Below are positions 1 to 11,913 of a stretch of 64,000 nucleotides of DNA, piece by piece. The stretch is taken from the NCBI GenBank assembly GCA_025084515.1, contig JAJAGP010000946.1, positions 124,001 to 188,000 of the forward strand. Direction: 5' to 3'. The position numbers and the translations under genes are program-made. Source of the stretch: Ancistrus triradiatus. Taxonomy: Eukaryota; Chordata; Actinopteri; Siluriformes; Loricariidae. Every line of letters starts with the position of its first letter. Within the stretch, counting starts at the first letter, position 1. The notes under the pieces were generated by a model. The model did no database searches, was not told the DNA's origin, and worked only from the letters and a program-made list of their open reading frames with translations.

Positions 1-754
1 TTTAAAGATGTTTAAAGATGTTTTAAAGACTATCTGCGACCACTAACTCACTGAATTAATCAACAATGAACTACTAATATGATGGGAAAATTTAATGGTA
101 GATGTTGTTGATTAACCTAGTAGCGCTGGCAGTGCCCACTTGAGAGTGGGCATGGCACCCTCAGATGCTCCCAACATACCTCATGGGTCTGACTCACTGG
201 TTTCATTTAATAAGGTTTTAAATATAAGTTTAGTAATTATGTAAATGTCAATAGTTATGTGTGTTTTTGGTGTTTAAGTAATGAGGTTTTAGAGGATAAT
301 GGATTTCTGTGGTTTAATGACATTTATTTATCATCAGCCAGAACCATAGCTCCATTTGCTTAGCTCCATCCATTTAGCCACTTAAGTTCTAAGTACTTGT
401 ACGTCATATATTTAAAAAAAAGATATTATGTGCATTTTGATTGTTTAATAAAGTTCCAGTATGATACATTTTCCTGTTTTCCCTTGTCCGTATCTATATT
501 ATATATGAATTACTGCATTGCATTGCATTATCTTTTGTTTTTTGCATGTATTTCTACACAACTGTTTTGTGTAATTCAGGCAAATAGTGCTTCAGGGCTT
601 TTAATGTGTTGTGGTGTGGTATAATTTTGATTTGAAATTGCTGCTTAAATATTGGATGTCACTGCTGTACTATAGGTTACCTAGTAATTGGCATTTTATT
701 TTACAAATAAGAGCAGGGGCACTCAAATGGTATAGCAGTCTAAAGATAAGTCAA
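1..754. other. AT-rich intergenic DNA, no gene seen
   Basis: The first bases hold two exact copies of a 10-bp unit (TTTAAAGATG) and a third altered one. The rest is AT-rich, with no coding pattern, splice-bounded exon or repeat that I recognise. The 75-codon open frame at 397-624 has no recognisable motif and looks like chance. Confidence 0.5.
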
Positions 755-1861
755 ATGCAAATATATTTCTATAGTGCATTTTACAACTGAGAATTATCTT
801 AAAGCAGCTTTACAAATATCTAGGCCCACAGCACTAACATTGTGACAAGGAAGAATGTTTGGGAGTACCAAGACTCAAACACAGACCCAACTTCCTTAAG
901 CATGCATTTCATATATAGGAAATACATTAATACAACTAAATTACATAAATAATACATTTATAATAATAGTTGAAATACACAGCAGCTAAATAGAATAATT
1001 AAAATAGAAATAAAAAAGAAAATAGAAAACGAGCTAATACAATATTGTGGAAAATATAATCAAATAGAGAATATAAAATAAAGTAATACAATAGCTTATA
1101 GATATAAATAAAATAATGAATATAATAAAAAAGAATATGAGCAAGATTTTTTTGCATTATTTAGTCCACTAAACAGAGTCAGGGTCCTCTGATGTGGTCT
1201 GGGTAGAGGTACGAAGGCTGGAAGTGGTGGTGGAAAACTAGATCAGAATGAGGACTGAAACTGGGAACAGAAGAACAGCTTGGAGAGAAAACAGAATATA
1301 TAGACAGAGTCTCTACACAGAACAAATGTGTGCCAAATATAGCAAGAGACTCTGGCAGCACTAACTATAACAGCATAGCTAGAATAGGAAGAACCAGAAG
1401 GTAACACAGCCAAGTGGGATCGCATGAGATATCAGCAACACATCTCCCCAGCAACCAACAAACCTGAGTGAGCACACATGAGAGACATGAAGACAGAAAC
1501 CCAACATCCCAGATCACCACAAAACTATTTCTCAGTGAACCCCTGGCACCTCTGGACATGATCTGAGGCAAGTAGGCAGACCCCAGGCAAAAAAGTATAA
1601 AAACAGTCAGACAACCCCAATCAACATACCCAGCTAAACAAGGGGCAAGCTACTGGGCCAAATGTGCATGACAAAGCAGGCAGGCCAGAGACGACCCTAG
1701 ACTCCAGCCCCAGAAACAGAGCAGTACATCCCAGCCTAATGAGTCTAATAAAACTTCTGTGCAAATAATTATATTTTTAACACAGCGATTTGGTTCTCTT
1801 CATGTTTCATGTCTAGTTTGCTTGTTCTTCTTTTCATTTCATGTCATGTTCAATGTTTTGT

Positions 1862-2153
1862 TTGTTTATTTAATGTCGCTATCTGCATCAGTGGCCATTT
1901 CAGCAACACAATCAAGGTTACATCAATACTAGTCATATATGTATATATACACTCAAGTAAATGCTAATTTAGTGTAATCAATTAATCTAGCACACGTCTT
2001 TGGACTGCAGAGGGAAACTTAAGAACCCAGAGTAAACTGGGGAGGGGAGGACATGCGGACTCCACACAGAAAGGACTCAGATCACTCCATCCTGGGATTT
2101 AACCCAGGACCTTCTTGCTATGACGCAGCGATGCTATCCACCGAGCCACCATG
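1862..2153 (-). mobile_element. V-SINE (HE1/DANA-like), minus strand
   Basis: The reverse complement shows the usual order: a tRNA-related head with a B box next to 'aaggtcctgggtt', the conserved core (TGTGTGGAGTCCGCATGTCC, then a degenerate 'ctctgggtt' and 'agtccaaagac' stretch), and a tail ending in 'gctgatgcagatagcgacat' plus a short A-rich end. This tRNA-derived SINE superfamily is widespread in fishes. It is transcribed by RNA polymerase III and depends on a partner LINE to move. Confidence 0.8.
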
Positions 2154-2662
2154 CTTGTTACTGTCAGAATTGTTTGCTAATATTAGCACCTCTGTTTGTG
2201 TTAGCTTTGCCTTTGTTATTTGCACTGAGTTTTGTATGTTTGTATTCTCAAAGCACTGAGTTAGTGTTAGCTGATTAGTCTTGTCCTTGTGTGTTAGCAT
2301 TGCATGTAACACCTAGCCTACCTGTTATCAATGGGTTTTCACCATGTCCTCTGTAAAGAAAGCTCTACACTAGCGCTTACATTTAACTCTGTTGTCCCTT
2401 CTTTCACAGAACGTGGCATGTAGTCTTGAATTGGGAGTGAATTGGGAGTGTGTCTGTGTCCTGAACAAAAGGGGGCAGGTTATTCCATGGCAGGTTATTC
2501 CAGTCAGATCCTGTGGGGCCAGACCATGCAGAGTGTTATCAGAAATATTTTGTAATTAAATGTGAAATCTAACCAGAGCAGAGCCAACAGGACAGGAATA
2601 ATATGGTGATGTGTTCTATTTCACACTCAAGCCACTGCATTCTGAACTATTTGTTTTTTTTT

Positions 2663-2955
2663 TTTGGTTTATTTAACATTGCTATCAGCATCAGTGGCCA
2701 TTTTAGCAATACACACATGGTTACATCAGTACTAGTCTATATATACATTCAGGTTGGCCCATTTTCATGTAATTAATTAACCTAATGAATGCCTTTGGAC
2801 TGTGGGATTAAACCAGAGTGCCCAGAGTAAACCCATGCAGACACGGGGAGGACTGCAGACTCCACACAGAAAGGACCCAGGCTGCTATACCCTGGGATCA
2901 AACCCAGGACTTTCTTGCTGTGAGGTGCCAGTGCTACCTACCAAGCTGCCGATGC
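2663..2955 (-). mobile_element. V-SINE with target-site duplication, minus strand
   Basis: Same family and order as the copy at 1862-2153. It is flanked by an imperfect duplication of about 13 bp (GCATTCTGAACTA on the left, GCATGCTGAACTA on the right), as expected for LINE-mediated insertion. The host sequence is the LINE at 755-4230, so this SINE is younger than that LINE. Confidence 0.8.
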
Positions 2956-4230
2956 ATGCTGAACTAACTGGACTTTATAGGCTTACTGGACCATCCAATC
3001 AACCCTACAGTAATCCAACCTTGATGTTATAAAGGCATGAACCTATGTTATAAAGGCATGAACTTTCTCAGCATCTATAAAAGAGAATATATTTCTAAGT
3101 TTAACAATATTATGTAGTTGTAATAAAGCAATTCTAGTAATGTTGCTAATGTGCACATCAAAGGAGAGGTCTGACTCAAATATAACACCTATATTTTTTA
3201 CACACTGTGCATTATAGAACAGTTATTGAGGTTTAGCATAAAGTTAGACAGCCTGTCTGTTGCAGCCTGGGGTCCAACTAATGTTACCTCAGTTTTATCT
3301 GAGTTAAGTAAATAAAAATTAAATGTCAGGTTATTTCCTTTACATAATTCTCAGTCTTACTGATAGTAAGTTACTGAACTAAACCTGCCATTAGACTATG
3401 GGTTATGAAACTAAAAATGAGAGCAGCACACAAGTTGGATGGACACCATCCTGTCCTAAAAATGCCAGGCTCCACCAGGTCAGTGATCATAACCTTCTGT
3501 AGGCTTGTACATCTCACCGCATTGGGATGGGGCCAGAGCACACTACTGCATCGGACATCACATTCAATACTTTACATACTTCTAAAACATTGCTTTTAGT
3601 TACCTCTGACGAGAAAACGCTAATTAGTACCTACATGAACTACTACAGTAGAAAATCTATAACTGTGAAACTGTCTAAGGCTCCCTGAAATGTCCGGCAC
3701 CCCACCCTGGCTTCTCGAACAGAGGTAAACATAAATGCTAATGTCCCTAAAGAGTAGTTAATTTCATGTGTCTGAGGATATGGTCACCTCTAACCATAGC
3801 TTTTTGACCAAGCTGCTCAGTTTGTGTTTCACTGTGGAGGGTAAACCTGTTAGACATGTAAAAATGTAAAGATTGGCACTCTTGCTGGCTAGTCTTAGGT
3901 TTTAACTGTGCTTCCAAACCATCACCCACTTGCTCTGCTGTGTAAGAACTGCCGGTGTGGTGGCATCCAGACTTTCTACAATCATATTTTTATCACTGGC
4001 TCTCTCTAATGTCTTAATGCACACCTGCAAGCCAGCAGTCTTCATTGTCAGACTATCTACAAATTTACACCTATCCCAGATAAAAATTATCACTAAAGAC
4101 ATAACGAAACACTCTACGGGAAATAAGTGCTGCCCAAGCCATATTACAACCAATGAATGAATGAGAAGAATCACAGCAAAGCCAAAATGAAGAGATTCTG
4201 GATTCGCTAAAAGCTGCAAACTCACTGATT

Positions 4231-4744
4231 ATGCTGGTAGTCCAACAGACCTATTAATTATCTTATATTACCAATTAAGTATGTAAACAGAAGAGCATAA
4301 AAGGGAAAAAAGATTGTAAACATACTGCCCAGTACAGCTGAGATTAGAAAATGATTGACTAACAAACAGCTACAATCAAACACACCGAGTAAACGATGCG
4401 GTGTAACAGAGCAATCAAACAGGCATTTGCAATCTAATATTCTAGTCCACCACCAGAGGGACCCAGGCTTGAGCCCCGGCAGTGACCTCTGACCTGACAG
4501 GCTATCGCATGCAGACACAATTGACTTTGTCTAAGGGAGGGATGCCATCCGGTGAATCATTCCCTGGTTCTGCAACAGCAACCCAGCTGTTTGACTGATT
4601 GGCAATGCCCCCGTGCTCTGTGGTGATAGTCGCCAGGGCCCCCGCAACCCTGATGAGGAAAAATCAGTTAAAACATGGACAAATAAATTATAAAGCAGAG
4701 TAGCTTCTGTAAAATGCAGCACACATATGAAAACAGTTTAAATA
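4231..4744. other. no gene; short SINE-tail remnant
   Basis: At about 4610-4660, 'cagggcccccgcaaccctga' followed by 'tgaggaaaaa' resembles the 3' region of fish V-SINE/LINE repeats ('gcccccgcgaccctgatgaggat'). The rest of the stretch is unrecognised. Confidence 0.4.
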
Positions 4745-4970
4745 GTTGTCTTTCTTTATATGGATTTTTCTTTTAGGTAATCTATCTTAGGTATCAAGTA
4801 ACGCAGTACTTAAGTAGATTTCTCACAAGACACCTTATTACTCTTACTCAAGTAATATGTGGATGAGTACTTTTAATTAAATAAAATACAGTACTTTTAC
4901 TGGAGTAGTATTTTAACATTTGTACTCGGTACATTTTACTTTTACTTGGTACTGTAACAGACCCTTCACA
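4745..4970. repeat. interspersed repeat with ACTTTTACT motifs
   Basis: Several spaced copies of 'gtacttttactg', 'acttttacttgg' and 'cttactcaagtaa' occur. This recalls a common fish non-autonomous DNA repeat whose ends read (a)cttttactngagtaa. I cannot define its ends or family. Confidence 0.35.
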
Positions 4971-5484
4971 TTCCCCCCCTCCTTTACTGTCCTTAAGATT
5001 CAGTATAGTAATTGAGGGAGGAAATACCTTCCAGTCTCTGAAATTTGACTGTATTTTTCCCTTTGGCCTATGGCAGGAAATACTGCTCCCAGTCAACAAC
5101 AGCTGATTATACTCAGTCAGAAGCCATTAGCTGGTGTGCCAGTCAGAGAGACTTAAATAGGCAATCACCCTAGACAAACACTGTCCATAGAATACGTTGC
5201 ACTGAAGAACTGAGTGACCTTCATAGTGGCACTGTCATGGTAAGCCACTTTTGCAACATGTCATCTTCTCTGCTCTGCTGGAGCTAACTGAGTTAACTGT
5301 AAGTACTTATAGTGAGGTGGAAATATCACCATGTTCAATGCCAAGCATTGACTAGAATGAAACACTGAACTCTGGAGTGGTGGAAATGTGTTCTTTATTC
5401 TCTTCTGAACACACACCAACAGGTATAAAATGTGATGGAGGGTTAGGGTTATTTTAAATTTAAATTTAAATTTTGTGCCTCCAC
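4971..5484. other. no gene seen
   Basis: Unremarkable sequence. At 5455-5474 there are three consecutive AAATTT-type palindromic units, which may form a small hairpin. Nothing coding is supported. Confidence 0.4.
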
Positions 5485-5562
5485 CTTTGCGGTCACATTT
5501 TTGGAAAGTTCCTATGCTGTTTCAGCATGACATTGCCCCTGTGCACAAAGCAAGATGTGCTA
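5485..5562 (+). mobile_element. Tc1 transposase fragment (family C type)
   Basis: 'tgtttcagcatgacattgcc' followed by 'cctgtgcacaaagcaagatg' encodes the FQHDIAPVHKA stretch around the second catalytic aspartate of Tc1-type DDE transposases. Nothing more of the element survives nearby. Confidence 0.55.
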
Positions 5563-5887
5563 ACACATGCTTTTACTTGTCAGGTGTGAAAGAAAGAGCC
5601 TATATAGTCAAAGGAAGGAGAGTAACTGATCAGATATTGAAATCATAACAGCATGTACCCACCAGTTGTAAGGGTTGGCCATATAAATAACCTTTTTCCT
5701 ACATCAATTGCAACATTTTGTCATGTGCACACTTTGATTTAAATGTAAGGATCAACGGAAGTGGCAAATAATCAGCAGTGGTTATTGGAAAATCTTAAGG
5801 AATAAGCAAATAAATGAAGAAAAAAAACTGCTGGCAAAACACTAATGTATCTGTTATACAGTATATTATAATATTACACCATTCTTG

Positions 5888-6206
5888 TGGGTGGCACAGT
5901 GGCTCAGTGAGCAGCAGTGTCACGTCATAGTAAGAAAGTTCTGGATTTGATCCCAGGGTGGAGTTCCTTGGGTCCTTCCTGTGTGGAGTCTGCTTGTCCT
6001 CCCAGTGTTCACATGGGTTTACTCTGGGAACTCTGTTTTCCTTGCACACTCCAAAGATGTGCATTAAGTTAAGTGGTTATGATAAATCGGCCCCCAACCT
6101 GAGCATACATGATTAGTTTCGATATATCCTTGATTGCTGATGTAACCTTGTGTATGTCGTTGAATAGCCTTTGATGCTGAAGAGTGACATTAAATAATCA
6201 AACAAC
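5888..6206 (+). mobile_element. V-SINE (HE1/DANA-like)
   Basis: The head starts 'gggtggcacagtggctcagt' and has a B-box-like 'ggatttgatccc'. The core has 'ctgtgtggagtctgcttgtc' and 'actccaaagatgtgc'. The tail ends 'gatgctgaagagtgacatta' and 'aataatcaaac'. The copy is full length but diverged. Confidence 0.8.
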
Positions 6207-6833
6207 CCATTTTTGTAAAACCAATATAAACAAGACAGAAATCACAACATACCATTTTTTCTGGCATAAATCACTTTCTGTCACTGTTGCAATGAAGACT
6301 CATTTAAAGAAAGCATTTGAAGAATCCATATGCAGGAAGTGTATTTAACAAATATCAGAAAACAAAACAATCCACAGTAGCTTCAAGTACAAAGGGCAAT
6401 GCCAATAAATACGGAAAAAATAGAACAAGGTCAAAATACTACAGTCACATTGCAATCAAAATTTAGAAAATCCAAGAGCAAACAATGTCCAAGAAAGGGT
6501 TTTGCACATAATGCACAGCACAGATCAAAGGCTCAGAACTCACGCAATATTGACTGATCAAAGCTTCACATTGAGACAAAGACTGTGCATATACAACAGT
6601 GAAAACATTACAGTTATGCACAGCATGAATAACAAGTAACTTCTCGTTACAACAACGAACATTAAACCCTAGTATATATTAGACAGTAAGTGAACAGGTG
6701 GTTCTCGTTGTCTCGTAGTGGATGCGGGAGAATTCTTCAGGAATAAGGACCTTAGTGACGTCAACAAAGGACCAATCGTTATATCCAGATAACTAGGTCA
6801 GAGCGTGCTTCTGGTCATCAGCAGTTAACCCAC
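6207..6833. other. no gene seen
   Basis: A-rich, low-information sequence with no recognised repeat or exon. Confidence 0.4.
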
Positions 6834-6916
6834 AATGGCTTGGATTGTAAGATTGTATCCGTTGTAAGTTGCTCTGGATAAGCACACCTGATAAATGACT
6901 AAATGTAAATGTAATG
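6834..6916 (+). mobile_element. truncated L2-tail SINE
   Basis: 'gtaagttgctctggataagc' followed by 'acctgataaatgactaaatg' and TAAATGTAA repeats is the 3' tail shared by fish L2 LINEs and their SINEs. The tRNA-like head is absent, so this is a 5'-truncated copy. Confidence 0.65.
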
Positions 6917-7810
6917 TAACTGGAGATAAACCACATCCAAGGCTCACTGATGCATGAGAGCTACAAACCCTAACCCATGTGGTCTGACTAAAAAGAATAG
7001 CTACTGCTATACAAGTCATGGAAAAGTTCAGTGCTGGTCAAGGAGCAAATGTGTCACAATGCATATTGCAGTGCCTCCTGCTGAGTTTGGGTCTGCATAA
7101 TTGCAGGATAGACAGAATTCTCACCATGCTTCCCCATGTCCACCATCAAAAGTGCCAACGATGTGCGTGTGAGAACAGGACCTTAGCAATTATAGAAGAC
7201 TGTTTGACCAAGTGAGCCCTGTTTTCTCTAAAATCACATGGACAGTCGCACACTGTTTACCTGGGGAAGTGACAGCATCAAAATTCACTGTGGGAAAGTG
7301 ACAAAACGGTAGAGGGAGTACCACCTGTGTAAACTTTGTTATGGACCAGCTGTTTTTATTGTTTGATTGGCTGATCGGTGTAAGTCCAAACAGAACCTAG
7401 GCACCTACAAAGAAGTTTCTTTAAAATTCAGGCAATGCCAGCTTCTGATAAATTGGAAGTGAAATGTCAAAGACTGGTGTGGAATTAAGCATGTTAGGTT
7501 GTTCAGAATCAAAACGCAATGTTCACCAATACACTATGTGATCCAAGACACACAGGCATATCAGGTTTTTTCTTTTTGTGATTGATACCAAAGGCAAATA
7601 ACATTCAACAACACTGTCACAAAATTAACCCATTTTTAATATCACACACAATTTACATATATTACGAAGTCATAACACAGATACATAATGGATGCATGAC
7701 ACTGAAAAGCAATTGCAGGTTCATTCTTGTGTTGGAAGGAAATACTAATGAGCAAAGGTTTATAAGTCTGTGTGTGACCAGTGCAGGACATCAGTTTTAT
7801 AAGCTTATAC
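6917..7810. other. no gene seen
   Basis: Open frames here are short and lack recognisable motifs. No repeat was identified. Confidence 0.4.
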
Positions 7811-8960
7811 AGTGGTACCTCAATTCTCATCGTTAATTCGAAAACAACAAGTACCGAGCAATAGTCTGTAATTTTTCTCATTGTATGAAATTTTACACAC
7901 TGTATAAGGCATTATATGCATTAATGGAGTTGTATTGTACAGGTTCTCCCTGATTTACGATGGGGATATATTCTGGCAAATTCTGGCTATTCTAGTTAAA
8001 TGTATCATGAACTGAGGAGTTTAACAAGTGTTTGTTAGAGCGGTCTACACTGTATCATAGGGAAGATATGGAAAGGATGCTAAGATAAGTGTTGAACACA
8101 CTTACAGTGGTGCTTGTAAGTTTGTGAACCCTTTAGAATTTTCTATATTTCTGCATAAATATGATCTAAAACATCATCAGATTTTCACACAAGTCCTAAA
8201 AGTAGATAAAGAGAACTCAGTTAAACAAATGAGACAAAATTATTAGACTTGATTTATTGAGGAAAACGATCCAATATTATATATTAGTGAGTGGCAAAAG
8301 TATGTGAACCAGTTAATTTGAAGGTGAAATTAGAGTCAGGTGTTTTCAAGCAATGGGAGAACAATCAGGTGTGAGTGGGCACCCTGTTTTATTTAAAGAA
8401 TAGGGATCTATCAAAGTCTGCTCTTCACAACACATGCTTGTGGAAGTGTATCTTGGTACAAACAAAGGAGATTTCTTAGGACCTCAGAAAAAGAGTTGTT
8501 GATGCTCATCAGACTGGCAAAGGTTACAAAGCCATCTATAAAAAGTTTGGACTCCACCAATCCACAGTCAGACAGGTTGTGTTCAAATGGAGGAAATTCA
8601 AGACCATTCTTACCCTCCCCAGGAGTGGTCGACCAACAAAGATCACTCTAAGAGCAAGGCGTGTAATAGTTGGCTAACTTCTGTTTACCTACTTTTAGGA
8701 CTTGTGTGAAAATCCGATGATGTTTTAAGTCAAATTTATGCAGAAATATAGATAATTCTAAAGGGTTCACAAACTTTCAAGCACCACTGTACATTAACCT
8801 ACAGTTAGCCAAACATAATAAAGTGTTGAAAACTCTCATGTAATTTAGTGAGCACTGGATTGAAAGAGAAAAGAAAAAGCAAAATACTTACTGTATTGTT
8901 GAATTCTGGGTGCTAGCATAGCTGCTAAGCCAACTGCAGGCTGCGTTCTAGGACATTCAT
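7811..8960 (+). repeat. interspersed repeat F, split by a Tc1 copy
   Basis: It begins 'cagtggtacctcaattctca' and contains 'ttctccctgatttacgatgg'. It resumes after the Tc1 insertion with 'tacattaacctacagttagc' and 'ataaagtgttgaaaactctc'. The same arrangement, inverted and diverged, lies at 32,160-32,395, including the shared 'aggcattatatgcatta'. It resembles a non-autonomous DNA transposon; the superfamily is uncertain. The right boundary is approximate. Confidence 0.5.
8105..8789 (+). mobile_element. internally deleted Tc1, family A
   Basis: The terminal inverted repeats are 'cagtggtgcttgtaagtttg' and 'caaactttcaagcaccactg', flanked by TA on both sides. The N-terminal helix-turn-helix region of the transposase gene is still visible (8480-8660; residues like SVRQVVFKWRKFK can be read with errors). 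The rest of the gene is deleted and joined directly to the 3' TIR at about 8675. It is about 685 bp against about 1.6 kb for the family, so it could only move with a transposase supplied in trans. Confidence 0.85.
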
Positions 8961-9438
8961 TTCTTGTTTTGATTAAATTCTGAGGTTGCCAGATCCAGGG
9001 AGATAAAAAGGCTAAAGTCAATGGAAAAAGTCTTTAGAAATATGCGGACATAGCAACCATGGGAAAACGCTCTTGCACATGCGCAGACTGAAAACACTGT
9101 TTAGAAACCTACTGATAAGTGAGTATTGGATCATACGGAATGTTGCTCAAATCAACAGCAGAATGTATTCAGGTCATTAGCAAGTGAAATGGAAGGCTGA
9201 ATCTGTCCGTTTCTTCTTTTGTAGTTGGTGGTGGTGTGGAATGAGGCACATACAGCTTAAGACAGCTCCACTGGTGTGAAATGTTCTCTGCAATTTGCAC
9301 TTGAAATTATGTTGTACTACTCTGATGGCTTTCTGTAGCTGGTTCCTTGGCAGACAATATCCATCTTTATCTACAGTTCTGTAGGCCTGTTGCTCAGTTT
9401 TCTTTAGATTCTTCAGTTTCTTTGAAAACCAGAGCATA
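8961..9438. other. no gene seen
   Basis: No exon-like or repeat structure recognised. The open frame at 9177-9437 (minus) has no known motif. Confidence 0.35.
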
Positions 9439-9722
9439 CAGTGGGGCAGAAAAGTATTTAGTCAGCCATTGATTGTGCAAGTTCTCCTAATTAGAAAGAG
9501 GAGAGAGGTCTGTAATTTTCATCATAGGTACACTTCAACTATGAGAGACAAAATGAGAAAAATAAGTCCAGGAAATCACATTGTAGGATTTTTGTCATTT
9601 TGTCATTTTGTCTCTCATAGTTGAAGTGTACCTATGATGAAAATTACAGACCTCTCTCCTCTTTCTAAGTAGGAGAACTTGCACAATCAGTGACTGACTA
9701 AAACTTTTTTTTTGCCCCACTG
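9439..9722. mobile_element. foldback MITE derived from Tc1 family D
   Basis: Two long inverted arms, about 9439-9585 and 9596-9722, run almost end to end. Each starts at 'cagtggggcanaaaagtatt' and contains 'acttcaactatgagagacaa'. TA flanks both ends. The arms match the ends of the family D Tc1 at 10,334-11,913, so this is a deletion derivative with no coding capacity. The RNA or single strand could form a very stable hairpin. Confidence 0.9.
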
Positions 9723-10265
9723 TATTCATATGCTCATTTATTTATTATGTGGAAATCTGGATGTATTTCACAGGCATGCAATATTTGCAACATTAAACTG
9801 TGTTACAATAAATAACAAATATACAACTGACAGTCATTCAGAAGAAAATCTGTCATAACCATAAAAAAGAACAAATACTATTGGCAAAAAAATTTAATTT
9901 GCACAAAAAGAATATATCATAAATGAACCCTAGATATTTATATATGTTATGTTTTACTAGAGTTTTGTCACAATGAAAGCCAAAATATATAATATTAACA
10001 ACTGTTCAGAAACAGCATAAAATGTCTATTATGGTGAAGTAGCTCAGACATGCAGTCTGAAAACTACTGCTCCATCCACAGCATCAAAACAGCTGGCAGT
10101 TAGCTAACATTACCTTTAACAAGGTTTTACGGAATTATGGAATCACTACACTTGCTTTTTTTACTTAGTTCAAACACACATATAATGCAACACCAAAAAT
10201 CATTGTTTAATAGCTGAATAGTCTGGTTTTATGAAACATAACTCAAACAATTTCAACTAAATTAT
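9723..10265. other. no gene seen
   Basis: AT-rich DNA between the foldback MITE and the next Tc1. Nothing recognised. Confidence 0.4.
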
Positions 10266-10333
10266 ACAAACTGACAAAAAATAAATGAAGCACCCAGATA
10301 GAAATGTCAGATTGCTGCAAAACTCGGCATGTA

Positions 10334-11913
10334 CAGTGGGGCAAAAAAGTATTTAGTCAGTCACTGATTGTGCAAGTTCACTGACTTAGAAAGATGAGAG
10401 CGGTCTGTAATTTTCATCATAGGTACACTTCAACTATGAGAGACAAAATGAGGGAAAAAATGCAGGAAATCACATTGTAGGATTTTTTAAAGAATTTAAT
10501 TGTAAATCATGGTGGAAAATAAGTATTTGGTCACCCAGAAACAAGCAAGATTTCTTGCTCTCACAGACCTGTAACTTCTTCTTTAAGAAGCTCTTCTGCC
10601 CTCCACTTGTTACCTGTATTAATGGCACCTGTTTGACCTCGTTATTTGTATAATAGCAACCTGCCCACAGCCTCAAACAGTCAGACTCCAAACTCAACCA
10701 TGGCTAAGACCAAAAGCTGTCGAAGGACAACCAGGAAGAAAATTGTAGACCTGCAGCATTTTGAAGAAGAGTGAAACTACAATAGGCAAGCAGGTCGGTG
10801 TGAATAAATCAACTGTGGGAGCAATTGTAAGACATACAAGACCATTGATAATCTCCCTCGATCTGGAGCCCCACGTAAGATCTCATCCCGTGGGGTCAAA
10901 ATGATCATGAGAACGGTGAGCAAAAATCCCAGAAACTACACGGAGGGACCTGATGAATGACCTGCAGAGAGCTGGGATCAACATAACAAGGCTACCATCA
11001 GTAACACACTACGCCGAGAGGGACTCGGATCCCTGCAGTGCCAGGCGTGTCCCCCTGCTTAAGCCAGTACATGTCCAGGCCCATCCTGAAGTTTGCCAGA
11101 GAGCAATGGATGATCCAGAAGAAGATTGGGAGAATATCATTGTGGTCAGATGAAACAAAATAGAAACTTTTTGGTAAAAAAACTCAACTCGTCGTGTTTT
11201 GGAGGAAGAACAATTCTGACGCCTATACCTACTGTGAAGCATGGGGTGGAAACATCATGCTTTGGGGCTGTTTTTTTCTGCATAGGGGACAGGACGACTG
11301 ATCCGTGGTTAAGGGAAGAATGAACGGGGCCTTGTATCGTGAGATTTTAAGCCAAAACCTACTTACATCAGTGAGAGCTTTGAAGATATAGAACATGGCT
11401 GGGTCTTCCATCATGACAATGATCAAAAAAAACACATCGCTCAGGCAACGAAGGGGAGTGGCTCCATAAAAAAGCATTTCAAGGTCCTGGAGTGGCCTAG
11501 CCAGTCTCCAGACGTCACCTCCATAGAAAATAATGTGTGGAGGAGTTGAAAGTCCGTGTTGCCCCAAAACATCACTGCTCTAGAGGAGATCTGCATGGAG
11601 GAATGGGCCAAAATACCAGCTACAGTGTGTGCAAACCTGGTGAAGACTTACAGGAAACATTTGACCTTTGTCAACAAAGGTTATGTTATTAAGTATTGAG
11701 TTGAACCAAATTTATTGACCAAATACTTATTTTTCACCATAAATTACAATTCAATACTTTAAAAATCCTACAATGTGATTTTCTGGATTTTTTTCTCATT
11801 TTGTCTCTCATAGTTGAAGTGTATCTATGATGAAAATTACAGACCTCTCTCGTCTTTCTAAGTTGGAGAACTTGCACAATCAGTGACTGACTAAATACTT
11901 TTTTGACCCACTG
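10334..11913 (+). mobile_element. full-length but dead Tc1, family D
   Basis: It is 1580 bp, bounded by 'cagtggggcaaaaaagtatt' and 'aatacttttttgacccactg' and flanked by TA inside the left arm of the family H element. Both arms run about 150 bp. The length fits a complete Tc1. It is younger than the H element that it splits. Confidence 0.9.
10700..11699 (+). pseudogene. Tc1 transposase pseudogene (family D)
   Basis: This is the cut-and-paste DDE transposase of the family D element. The start reads MAKTKSCR, and a family start at this ATG is expected about 365 bp into the element. The helix-turn-helix DNA-binding half spans about 10,700-11,010. The catalytic half includes the 'catgacaatgatcaaaaaaa' region, where the DND motif survives but the following proline and histidine are altered, and 'gtctccagacgtcacctcca', which corresponds to the SPDLNPIE motif with changes. 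A stop after about 18 codons, several frameshifts (11,150-11,300; 11,400-11,480) and missing codons before 10,840 make it non-functional. Related pieces lie at 38,429-39,300 and 52,624-53,520. Confidence 0.85.

Larger units (their letters stand above)
755..4230 (-). mobile_element. LINE, family LX copy 1, internally deleted and SINE-interrupted
   Basis: Read on the minus strand, this is a non-LTR retrotransposon in the correct order. ORF1-like sequence (4230 to about 3400) resembles the SGNH-esterase-type ORF1 of CR1/L2-like fish LINEs, with stretches such as QQSKWVMVWKHS and MSNRFTLHSETQTEQ. At about 3390 it passes directly into the C-terminal part of the reverse transcriptase ORF (LNSDKTEVTLVGPQ, then a SRLDYC motif near 3010). 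The 3' UTR follows (1740-1170) and matches 28,820-29,190. The 3' tail (828-760) carries the typical 'aagctgcttta...gcactata' ending. The endonuclease and most of the RT are therefore missing. V-SINEs interrupt it at 1862-2153 and 2663-2955. Stops and frameshifts are everywhere, so it is dead. The clade is inferred and is not certain. Confidence 0.7.

Noticed and set aside
3902..4225. Membrane-protein-like 107-codon frame on the minus strand
   Set aside because: It aligns in position and wording with the LINE ORF1 of family LX and is frameshifted LINE sequence.
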